A DNA stretch of 64,000 nucleotides, taken from NCBI RefSeq assembly GCF_039531695.1, contig NZ_BAAAQN010000048.1:1-64000 (forward strand). Reading direction: 5' to 3'. A program made the position numbers and the translations under genes. Below the pieces are notes generated by a model, which worked only from the letters and a program-made list of their open reading frames with translations, was not told the DNA's origin and did no database searches. The stretch comes from Catenulispora yoronensis (GTDB lineage: Bacteria > Actinomycetota > Actinomycetes > Streptomycetales > Catenulisporaceae). Shown piece by piece: positions 16,677-24,058 of the stretch; the stretch's first letter is position 1; every line of letters starts with the position of its first letter.

Positions 16677-17543
16677 TCACAGGCGGGCCGCGGTCCGGAC
16701 CAGGTCGGCGACGGCCCTGGACCGGCTGTGCGGCGGCCAGGCGATCACGGTGGTGACCTTCGGCGCGTCCAGCACGGGGACGGCGGCGAGGTCGTCGGGG
16801 AGCCGGGACCGGCAGGACTCCGGGGAGACCGCGCAGGCCCGGCCGAGCGCGACGAGCTGCATCAGCTGCCCGTGGTCGCGGACCTGGGGGCCGGGGCCGG
16901 GCGGGTAGGTGCCGTCGGGCTTGGGCCAGCGCGGCAGGGGCAGGCCCGGCAGGTCGGCGATGTCGGCCATGTGGACGTGGGCCCGCGCGGTGAGCGGATG
17001 CCCGGCCGGCAGGACCACGACTTGGCCCTCGGTACTGAGCTCCTCGGTGTGGAGCCTGGCCGTCGAGTCGAACGGCCGGTGCAGCAGCGCCACGTCGGCG
17101 CGGCCGTCGCGCAACAGGCGCTCCTGTTCGGCCGGGCCGCACAGGATGACTTCGACGGGGACCGCGACGGGTTCGGCGGCGTAGGCGTCGAGCAGTTTGG
17201 CGAGCAGCTCGTTGGACGCGCTGGCCTTGGTGGCCAGGACCAGGCCGGGATGGCCCGGGCCGCCGGTCCGGCCGGTCGCGGAGAGGGCGGCGCGCCGGGT
17301 CCGGCGCTCGGCGGCGTCGACCGCGTCGAGAGCCGCCCGGCCCTCGGTCAGCAGCACCGCGCCGGCCTCGGTCAGCGCGACGGTGCGGCTGGTCCGGTCC
17401 AGCAGCACGGCCCCGAGTCGGCGTTCCAGCTGCTGGATCGCCCGGGACAGCGGCGGCTGCGCGATTCCGAGCCGCTGCGCGGCGCGGCCGAAGTGCAACT
17501 CTTCAGCGACGGCGACGAAGTAGCGCAGTTCCCGGGTCTCCAT
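16677..17543 (-). CDS. LysR-family transcriptional regulator
   Basis: A 288-aa protein from the ATG at 17543 (METRELRYFVAV). The winged HTH has the family signature LHFGRAAQRLGIAQPPLSRAIQQLERRLGAVLLDRTSRTVALTEAG. The substrate-binding domain follows, with LLRDGRADVALLHRP and the Pro-rich PGLPLPRWPKPDG. An earlier in-frame start at 17594 is less likely because LysR proteins begin at this point. It is divergent from an SDR gene 86 bp away and probably controls it through the T-N11-A box at 17566-17580. Confidence 0.9.
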   Translation of the reverse strand: METRELRYFVAVAEELHFGRAAQRLGIAQPPLSRAIQQLERRLGAVLLDRTSRTVALTEAGAVLLTEGRAALDAVDAAERRTRRAALSATGRTGGPGHPGLVLATKASASNELLAKLLDAYAAEPVAVPVEVILCGPAEQERLLRDGRADVALLHRPFDSTARLHTEELSTEGQVVVLPAGHPLTARAHVHMADIADLPGLPLPRWPKPDGTYPPGPGPQVRDHGQLMQLVALGRACAVSPESCRSRLPDDLAAVPVLDAPKVTTVIAWPPHSRSRAVADLVRTAARL

Positions 17544-17565
17544 CCGGCCACAGTACTCCGAATCC

Positions 17566-17580
17566 ATACCCTGACGGTAT
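17566..17580. promoter_or_regulatory. LysR box in the divergent LysR/SDR gap
   Basis: ATACC-CTGAC-GGTAT is a perfect 5-bp inverted repeat containing the T-N11-A geometry of LysR-type sites (T17567, A17579). It lies 23 bp upstream of the LysR start and 50 bp upstream of the SDR start, as expected of an autoregulated divergent promoter. Confidence 0.65.
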
Positions 17581-17629
17581 CGTTGCCCACCCAATCGGTC
17601 TTGGACCCGCGCCGGAGTCCGAGGGCAGC

Positions 17630-18370
17630 ATGGTCCTCATGAACGAACGAACGACCGCGCTGGTCACCGGCGCGAACAAGGGAATCGGCTACGAGATCGC
17701 CGCGGGCCTGGGCGCCCTGGGATGGCGGGTCGGCGTCGGTGCTCGCGACGAGAAGCGCCGCGAGAGCGCGGTGGAGCGACTGCGCGCGGACGGGGTCGAC
17801 GCCTTCGGCGTCCCGCTGGACGTGACCGACGACGCAAGCGCGACCACCGCCGCGCGGCTGATCGAGGAGCAGGCCGGGCGCCTCGACGTGCTCGTCAACA
17901 ACGCCGCGATCGCCGGCGACATGCCGCAGCTGCCTTCGCGCATCGACCCCGCCACCGTCCGGACGGTGGTGGAGACCAACGTGATCGGCGTCATCCGCGT
18001 CACCAACGCGATGCTGCCGCTGCTGCGCCGTTCAGCCTCGCCGCGGATCGTGAACATGTCCAGCAGCGTCGGGTCGCTCGCCCGACAGTCGGGGCCCGCC
18101 GCCGACGAGACGGCCGGCCCGGTGGCCGTGGCGTACGCACCGTCGAAGACGTTCCTGAACGCCGTGACGCTGCAATATGTCCGAGAGCTGAGCGGCACGA
18201 ACATCCTGATCAACGTCGGCTGCCCGGGCTACGTCGCGACCGACCTCAACGGGTTCCGCGGCTTCCGCACCCCGGAACAGGGCGCGGCGATCGCGATCAA
18301 GCTCGCGACCCTGCCCGACGGCGGCCCGACCGGTCAGTTCTTTGATGATTCCGGAGTCGTGCCCTGGTAG
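17630..18370 (+). CDS. Short-chain dehydrogenase/reductase (carbonyl reductase-like)
   Basis: A 246-aa NAD(P)-dependent oxidoreductase. The nucleotide motif TGANKGIG (TGxxxGxG) lies near residue 16, NNAA near 85, the catalytic Ser in NMSSSVGS, and the Tyr-Lys pair in YAPSK. NKGIGYEIA at the cofactor site is seen in carbonyl-reductase-like SDRs, usually NADPH-linked. The start could be ATG 17630 or 17639; GAGGGC precedes both. It is divergent from the LysR gene, which is its probable regulator. The substrate is unknown. Confidence 0.9.
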   Translation: MVLMNERTTALVTGANKGIGYEIAAGLGALGWRVGVGARDEKRRESAVERLRADGVDAFGVPLDVTDDASATTAARLIEEQAGRLDVLVNNAAIAGDMPQLPSRIDPATVRTVVETNVIGVIRVTNAMLPLLRRSASPRIVNMSSSVGSLARQSGPAADETAGPVAVAYAPSKTFLNAVTLQYVRELSGTNILINVGCPGYVATDLNGFRGFRTPEQGAAIAIKLATLPDGGPTGQFFDDSGVVPW

Positions 18371-18375
18371 GAACC

Positions 18376-19251
18376 TCACCGGTCCCCCAGCCCGAACCGC
18401 TCCGCGAACTCCACCAACTGCGCGCGCTGCTCGTCCGCCTCACCTGCGGGCGCCCCCACGACCACGCGCGTCACGCCCTGAGCCGCCAATCTCTCGGCGT
18501 ACTCCGTGGACATCTCCAGCGATCCCGTCCGCATGTAGGCAATGCTGTCGGGATCGCGCCCGGCCTTCTCGGCCGTGGCCCGGACCAGATCCCACAACGT
18601 CTGTCGCTCGGCGTCGTTCAAGGCCCCGCCCGGGAACCACCCGTCGCCGACCCGACCCGCGCGCCGCGCCGCCGCCTCGCTCGACCCGCCCACGTGGATC
18701 GGCAGGCCGGCGCCGGCCAACGGCTTCGGATAGCTGAAGACACGGTCGAGGTGGAAGAACTCGCCCTCGAACGTCGCCCCGGACGCCTCGTCCGCCCACA
18801 ACCGCCGCATGACCTCGATCGCCTCATCAGCGCGCCGACCCCGCGTCCGGAAGTCGACCCCGACCGCCGCCGCCTCGCCGGGCAGCCCGCCGACCCCGAT
18901 GCCGAGCAACCGCATCCGGCCCCGCGACAGCACGTCGATCGTCGCCAGCCGCTTCGCCAGCGTGACAGGGTTGTGATACGGAAGCAGCAGCACCGCCGTA
19001 CCCAGCAGCAACCGCTCGGTGTGGGCCGCGACGAAGGTCAGCACATCCAGCGGATCGAGGAATTCGAGATCCGCCGGCACCTCCCACTCCCCGATCTTGG
19101 CACCGGGGTAGAGCGCGACATGCTCAGGCACATACAGCGCCTCGAACCCGCACTCCTCGGCCAGCCGCGCCGCCGTCACCAGCCGGTCCGGATCGGTGCC
19201 GTAGAAGGCCGTGGCGTAGCTGAGCGCGAAGGTCGGCATCTCACTGGTCAC
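18376..19251 (-). CDS. LLM-class (luciferase-like) F420/flavin-dependent oxidoreductase
   Basis: A 291-aa TIM-barrel protein with family marks FALSYATAFYGTDP, ECGFEALYVPEHVAL, LLLGTAVLLLPYHNPV, LATIDVLSRGRMRLLGIGVGG and IHVGGSSEAAARRAGRVGDGWFP. These fit the mycobacterial-type LLM enzymes that mostly use reduced F420. The start is GTG 19251, with a GGTGAAG ribosome-binding site overlapping the stop of the upstream ubiquitin-domain gene. Only 4 nt separate the two reading frames, so they are almost certainly co-transcribed. It is convergent with the SDR gene. The substrate is unknown. Confidence 0.9.
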   Translation of the reverse strand: MTSEMPTFALSYATAFYGTDPDRLVTAARLAEECGFEALYVPEHVALYPGAKIGEWEVPADLEFLDPLDVLTFVAAHTERLLLGTAVLLLPYHNPVTLAKRLATIDVLSRGRMRLLGIGVGGLPGEAAAVGVDFRTRGRRADEAIEVMRRLWADEASGATFEGEFFHLDRVFSYPKPLAGAGLPIHVGGSSEAAARRAGRVGDGWFPGGALNDAERQTLWDLVRATAEKAGRDPDSIAYMRTGSLEMSTEYAERLAAQGVTRVVVGAPAGEADEQRAQLVEFAERFGLGDR

Positions 19252-19255
19252 GGCT

Positions 19256-20041
19256 TCACCCTAGATGATGGCGGGAAACCTTGGTCCAGCGTCGACGCGC
19301 GGCGGCGACGAGCGCCATGCCGATGGCCAGGAGGAGAGTTCCGGTCAGCAGTGGGGGTGCGGCGCTTGCGCCGGTCAGCGGTAGTGATTCCCCGGCGGTT
19401 ACGTGTCTGGATTGGCCGACAGTCTTCGGCACGATGGGGACGGGGATCGCTGCGGGTGTGGTGGTGGAGGCGGCGGGCGGCAGCGTAGAGGTAATCGGCG
19501 GCGGCATAGTAGACGTCGCCGGTGGTGGCGTGGTGGGAGTCTCGACGGCCGCAGTGGTAACGCTGATGGCCGGCGGAGGTGCCGACAGCACGGTGATGTC
19601 GCCGCTGTATCGGGCAGAGACCGCGAACCAGTAGGTCGTCGCCGGCGTCAGGCCGGACACGTCGATGGCGGTGCCGGTCACCGGCGGCAGCACCGTCCAC
19701 GGCGCCTGCCCGGTGGTCGACTGGAAGACGACGTAGCCCGGCGGAATGTCGCCGGTGGCGAGAGTCCAGCTCAGGTGCAGCGCCGTGGGCTCCACCTTGT
19801 CGGCCCGGACGTTGGTGACCGTGGCCTGCACGAACAGGTTGAGCGTCGCTCCCCGTTGGATGTTGTAGTCCTGCAGCGTCCTGCCGTTCTCCAGCACCGT
19901 GCCGTTGTAGACGAGAACCTGGCTGTCGACGGGCACTCCGATCTTGACGTTGATCTGATCCTTGATGGACTCGATCAGGTCGGCGTTCTCCACGTCCAGG
20001 GTCATGGTCGCGCCGGCGACCGTCGTGACAAAGATTTCCAT
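19256..20041 (-). CDS. Ubiquitin-domain surface-type protein: Ub-like, FnIII, Pro/Thr linker, LPLTG and membrane tail
   Basis: A 261-aa protein starting at ATG 20041, the residue homologous to ubiquitin Met1 (a TTG 6 nt upstream is possible). Residues 1-70 align with human ubiquitin without gaps. By hand I count 37 identities in 69 positions, including MEIFV (Ub MQIFV), ENGRTLQDYNIQ (Ub EDGRTLSDYNIQ), Lys27, Lys33 and Gly47. Lys48 is Thr and Lys63 is Arg, and there is no C-terminal Gly-Gly. A fibronectin-III-like domain (about 75-170, LTPATTYWFAVSARY), a PT-rich linker, SLPLTGA (sortase-like LPxTG), a hydrophobic segment and ARRRW follow. No signal peptide precedes the Ub domain, which conflicts with the sorting signal. 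It forms an operon with the LLM oxidoreductase downstream. Confidence 0.85.
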   Translation of the reverse strand: MEIFVTTVAGATMTLDVENADLIESIKDQINVKIGVPVDSQVLVYNGTVLENGRTLQDYNIQRGATLNLFVQATVTNVRADKVEPTALHLSWTLATGDIPPGYVVFQSTTGQAPWTVLPPVTGTAIDVSGLTPATTYWFAVSARYSGDITVLSAPPPAISVTTAAVETPTTPPPATSTMPPPITSTLPPAASTTTPAAIPVPIVPKTVGQSRHVTAGESLPLTGASAAPPLLTGTLLLAIGMALVAAARRRWTKVSRHHLG

Positions 20042-20218
20042 GCGCAATTTGTACCTGTTTGTAAGTATTTTGAGAGAGCGGCGCGCCAGGTCCGCAAGAG
20101 GTGATTCCAGACCTGCACCTCACCCCCTGTCACAGAATCCTGATTTCGAGACCTTGCTCATTGGCTGACGGTCTGTTAAATGCCTATTACAACGTTCTTC
20201 GAGCCGCCCGACCTCACC

Positions 20219-20230
20219 GGAAACGCTTCC
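20219..20230. promoter_or_regulatory. Putative LacI-family operator upstream of the GH31 gene
   Basis: GGAAACGCTTCC differs from a perfect GGAAnCGnTTCC palindrome at one pair and has the central CG of LacI/CcpA-type sites (consensus-like GAAACGTTTC). Further AACGTT cores lie at 20191 and 20248. The stretch 20048-20293 is clearly less GC-rich than its surroundings and serves as the divergent promoter region of the ubiquitin-domain and GH31 genes. Confidence 0.45.
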
Positions 20231-20293
20231 ACGCGGCCGAATTTTCCAACGTTGCATTGATTACAGACCCACCTGGATGGAGCTGAATCAGGA

Positions 20294-23200
20294 ATGGATG
20301 GGATGGATCCGCGCGCTCCCGGCAGAGGCAGAACGCGCGGTCGTGGACGCTCGGTGCGTCTGGCCGCTGCCGCCGCACTGCTCGCCCTGACGACCTCGGC
20401 GCTCTACGCCCCCGGCGACGCGACCGCCGCCGCCCCCGCCCTCACCGCCGCCGCCCCCACCGTCACCGGCCCCGTCGTCGACGGCAACGCAAGGTTCGAA
20501 GTGCTCACGCCCACGTTGGTCCGCATGGAGTATGCCGGCGACGGCAAGTTTCAGGACGCTGCGACGTTCAACGCGGTGAACCGTTCCTTTCCGGCCGTGT
20601 CCTTCACGTCCTCGGTGAGCACCGTCGGCGGGGTCGCGTATCGGGTCATCGACACCGGGTCGGTGACTTTGCGCTGGCAGGAGAACAGCGGACCGTTCAC
20701 CGCGGCGAACACGTCGGTCACGGTGTCGGGCACGGGTGTGACCGCGGCGCCGTCCTTCCCGTCCCACTGTCCCTTCGCCACCGCGTGCGAGGCGGAGAAC
20801 GGCCTGCTCAGCTGGGGCGCGATGACGGCCTACGACCATGCCAACCACACCGGTTCCGGGTTCGTCGCCGGCTTCGGGCAGGTCCACAGCGCGGTCCAGC
20901 AGGATGTCTCATCGGTGCCCGCGAGCGGCACGTACCAACTCAGCGTCCGCTATGCCAACGCGACCGGTGGCGACGGCAAGAACGTCACCCGCACCCTGTC
21001 GACGACCGTCAACGGTGCACCCGGCCCGACGCTGTCGCTCCCCGTCACCGGCTCCTGGGACACGTGGTCCTCGGTCTCCGTCCCGGTGACCCTCGCCGCG
21101 GGCGTCAACACCGTCGGCGTCGTCCAGAACGCCTCCGACAGCGGAAACGTCAACCTCGACAGCCTCGCCGTGACCTCTTCCGGGGCCGCCTACCCAGCCC
21201 CCGGCGCCCCCGCCGCGCTGCTGACCACTGCCTACGGCGCCGGCCCCACCGACACCCTGGGCGGCTGGGCCAGCTCGCTGGACAACCAGAACCCCGCCAC
21301 CGCGACCGAGCGCCCCGGGATCCTGGACCGCGACGGCTGGTATCTCCTCGACGATTCCCGTTCGGCGCTCCTGAACGCGAACAACACCGTGACCGACCGT
21401 CCCGGCCACAGCGGTCAGCCGTACGAAGACGGCTACCTCTTCGGCTACGGAACGAACTACAAACAGGGCCTCTCGGATCTCAATGCCCTGACCGGTGCCA
21501 CGAACCTCCTCCCCCAATCCGCGTACGGCGTCTGGTACTCCCGCTACTACGCCTACTCCACCGCGGACTACGAGAACACTCTCCTACCGACCTTCCGCAG
21601 CACCTTCACCCCGCTCGACTGGCTGGTCATCGACACCGACTGGAAAGCGCCGAACCAGTGGAACGGCTGGAACTGGAACAGTTCCCTGTTCCCCGATCCG
21701 AACGCCTTCCTGGCCTGGACGAAACAGCAGGGCCTCCAGACCTCCCTCAACATCCACGTCGGCATCTCGGGCTCGGACCCGCAGTTCCCCGCCGCCAACA
21801 CGACCGCCGGCGGTCTCGCCCCCGACCCCACCCGCTCCGGCGACTACGAGTTCGACTGGTCCAACCCGAACCAGCTCGCCGCCTACTTCAACCTCCACAA
21901 GCCCTTCGAGCAGCAGGGCGTCCGCGAATGGTGGCTGGACTACTGCGGATGCGGCAACTCCACGGCCAGTGACCCGCACGTCGCCCCGGGCAACTTCATC
22001 AACCAGGCCTACGCCCAGGACGGCACGGCCCGCGGCCTGCGCGGCTTCTCCTTCGGCCGCATCGGCTCCTCGGCCCAGGCCGGCGACGACGGGAACTACG
22101 CCCTGGGCCCCTGGTCCGAGCGCCGCAACACCATGCAGTTCACCGGCGACACCGAGGCCACCTGGGCGATGATGGCGCTGGAGGCGCAGTTCGACGGCGA
22201 CGAGGCCGCGGCGGGCATCTCCAACGTCAGCCACGACATCGGCAGCTTCCACGGCAACCACCTCGCCGACGACATGTACGCACGCTGGGTGCAGCTGGGC
22301 GCTTTCCAGCCGGTCCTGCGCCTGCACTCCGACCACGGCGACCGCCTGCCCTGGAACTACGGCGCGGCGGCGGACGCGAGCGCCGAGCGGTTCCTGCGCC
22401 TGCGCGAGGCGCTGGTGCCGTACACGTACACGCTGGCCGCGCAGGCGAGCGCCACCGGCGTCCCGATCATCAGGCCCCTGTATCTGGACTATCCGGCCAA
22501 CAATGAGGCCTACACGTCGAAGCAGGAGTATCTCTACGGCGACAACGTGCTCGTCGCCCCGATCACGTCCCCCAGCGACGCCAACGGCAACGGCTCGGTC
22601 TCGGCGTGGATCCCGCCGGGCACCTGGACCGACTACTTCACGGGCACCAGCTACACCGGCCCGAGCACCGTCACCATCACCGATCCGCTGTCCGCGATGC
22701 CGGTGCTGATCAAGAGCGGCGGGATCATGCCGACGCGCACGGACTTCGTGGGCGACGCCGCGCAGTCGCCGCTCACGCAGGTCACGCTTTCGGTCGCGGC
22801 CGGCGCGGACGGTTCGTTCTCGCTCTACCAGGATGCCGGCGAGGGCAACGGCTACAAGACCGGCCAGTCGACCAGCACGCCGATCGCCTGGAGCGACGCC
22901 GCGCGCACGGTGACCGTCGGCCCGGACACCGGAACGTTCAGCGGTGCGGCGACGCAGCGTTCGTACACGCTCCGCCTGTCGAACGCCACCGCGCCGACCG
23001 CTGTTCTGGTCGACGGCGTGCAGGTGCCCGAGACCGCGTGGAGCTACAACCCGAACGAGCGCGTCACGACGGTGGTCACCGGCGCGTTGTCGGTCAGCGC
23101 GCAGCACACAATCCGGTTGAGCGGCAGCGCGACCGCCAATCCGACCGGTGGCGAGGTCCTGGGCGACGGCGGCCTGTGTCTGGACGTGCGAGGCAGTGGA

Positions 23201-23905
23201 ACAGCCAACGGCACGGCGTTGCAGCTGTACACCTGCAACCACAGCACCGCGCAGCAGGCCACTTACACCGCTGCCAACACGGTCCAGGTGCTCGGCAAGT
23301 GCGCGGACGCCGCCAACGCCGGCACCGCGAACGGCACGCTCGTCCAGCTCTGGGACTGCAACGGCACCGGGTCGCAGGCCTGGGTGGCGCAGGCCAACGG
23401 CCAGTTGGTGAATCCGCAGTCGGGACGGTGCCTGACCGTCCCCGGCGGCAACACCACGCCCGGCGCGGTACAGCTCCAGCTCCAGGACTGCGGCGCCGGG
23501 GCGGCGCAGGTCTGGAAGCTGCCGCCGGGCCCGCTCACCGGCCCCGGCGGTCTGTGCGCGGACGTGGCGAACGCCGATCCGGCCTCGGCGACCGGCGTGC
23601 AGCTGTGGTCGTGCAACCAGACCGACGCCCAGCGCTGGTCCACGCCGGGCGACGGCACGATCCGGGTGTTCGGCAAGTGCCTGGACGTGCGCTCCGGCGC
23701 GACCGCGAACGGCACGGCGATCCAGCTGTACGACTGCAACGGCACCGGGTCGCAGGCCTGGACCAGCCGGTCCGACGGGTCGCTGCTCAACCCGCAGTCA
23801 GGGCGCTGTCTGGACGATCCGAACAACGCCGAGAAGGCCGGGGACCAGCTGGAGATCTACGACTGCAACGGCACCGCCGCGCAAAAGTTCCGTATCGGCG
23901 GCTGA
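20294..23905 (+). CDS. Secreted GH31 alpha-glycosidase with inserted CBM35-like module and C-terminal ricin-type lectin repeats
   Basis: A 1203-aa enzyme with an N-terminal Arg-rich twin basic stretch and a hydrophobic signal (to about residue 47). A GH31 N-terminal beta domain follows, interrupted at about 160-300 by a CBM35/CBM6-like module (EAENG..., SGTYQLSVRYAN, TLAAGVNTVGV). The catalytic barrel has DWLVIDTDW, nucleophile Asp549 in WWLDYCG, and acid/base Asp619 in FTGDTEATW. From about 950 the C-terminus has QxW-type ricin B repeats (GKCLDVRSG..NGTAIQLYDCNGTGSQAW), about six copies in two trefoils. This suggests exo-acting alpha-glucosidase or alpha-xylosidase activity on polysaccharide. 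ATG 20294 has GGAG 11 nt upstream; ATG 20303 is an alternative. Confidence 0.9.
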   Translation: MDGMDPRAPGRGRTRGRGRSVRLAAAAALLALTTSALYAPGDATAAAPALTAAAPTVTGPVVDGNARFEVLTPTLVRMEYAGDGKFQDAATFNAVNRSFPAVSFTSSVSTVGGVAYRVIDTGSVTLRWQENSGPFTAANTSVTVSGTGVTAAPSFPSHCPFATACEAENGLLSWGAMTAYDHANHTGSGFVAGFGQVHSAVQQDVSSVPASGTYQLSVRYANATGGDGKNVTRTLSTTVNGAPGPTLSLPVTGSWDTWSSVSVPVTLAAGVNTVGVVQNASDSGNVNLDSLAVTSSGAAYPAPGAPAALLTTAYGAGPTDTLGGWASSLDNQNPATATERPGILDRDGWYLLDDSRSALLNANNTVTDRPGHSGQPYEDGYLFGYGTNYKQGLSDLNALTGATNLLPQSAYGVWYSRYYAYSTADYENTLLPTFRSTFTPLDWLVIDTDWKAPNQWNGWNWNSSLFPDPNAFLAWTKQQGLQTSLNIHVGISGSDPQFPAANTTAGGLAPDPTRSGDYEFDWSNPNQLAAYFNLHKPFEQQGVREWWLDYCGCGNSTASDPHVAPGNFINQAYAQDGTARGLRGFSFGRIGSSAQAGDDGNYALGPWSERRNTMQFTGDTEATWAMMALEAQFDGDEAAAGISNVSHDIGSFHGNHLADDMYARWVQLGAFQPVLRLHSDHGDRLPWNYGAAADASAERFLRLREALVPYTYTLAAQASATGVPIIRPLYLDYPANNEAYTSKQEYLYGDNVLVAPITSPSDANGNGSVSAWIPPGTWTDYFTGTSYTGPSTVTITDPLSAMPVLIKSGGIMPTRTDFVGDAAQSPLTQVTLSVAAGADGSFSLYQDAGEGNGYKTGQSTSTPIAWSDAARTVTVGPDTGTFSGAATQRSYTLRLSNATAPTAVLVDGVQVPETAWSYNPNERVTTVVTGALSVSAQHTIRLSGSATANPTGGEVLGDGGLCLDVRGSGTANGTALQLYTCNHSTAQQATYTAANTVQVLGKCADAANAGTANGTLVQLWDCNGTGSQAWVAQANGQLVNPQSGRCLTVPGGNTTPGAVQLQLQDCGAGAAQVWKLPPGPLTGPGGLCADVANADPASATGVQLWSCNQTDAQRWSTPGDGTIRVFGKCLDVRSGATANGTAIQLYDCNGTGSQAWTSRSDGSLLNPQSGRCLDDPNNAEKAGDQLEIYDCNGTAAQKFRIGG

Positions 23906-23964
23906 GTTGTAGCCGGATAGACGCGTAGCCGTCTCCCAAGGACGTTATAACCGGAACAAGCGAA

Positions 23965-24014
23965 CCGCCCGGGCGCGACAAGGGGATTGTCGCGGCCGGG
24001 CGGTCAGCCTTTTT
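23965..24014. terminator. Strong intrinsic terminator after the GH31 gene, possibly bidirectional
   Basis: A 17-bp stem (23965-23981 with 23987-24003, one mismatch) with a GGGGA loop is followed by TCAGCC and a five-T run at 24010-24014. It lies between the convergent stops of the GH31 gene (23905) and the MFS gene (24059). It is the only U-tailed terminator seen in the window. Confidence 0.85.
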
Positions 24015-24058
24015 ACTGGCTCCGGGCCTTGGCAGGTCCGTCGGCCGGAAACGGTCGG

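Noticed and set aside
19256..20041. A functional ubiquitin-conjugation system
   Set aside because: The domain lacks a C-terminal Gly-Gly and is followed by a FnIII domain, and no E1, E2, E3 or JAMM protease gene is present in the window.
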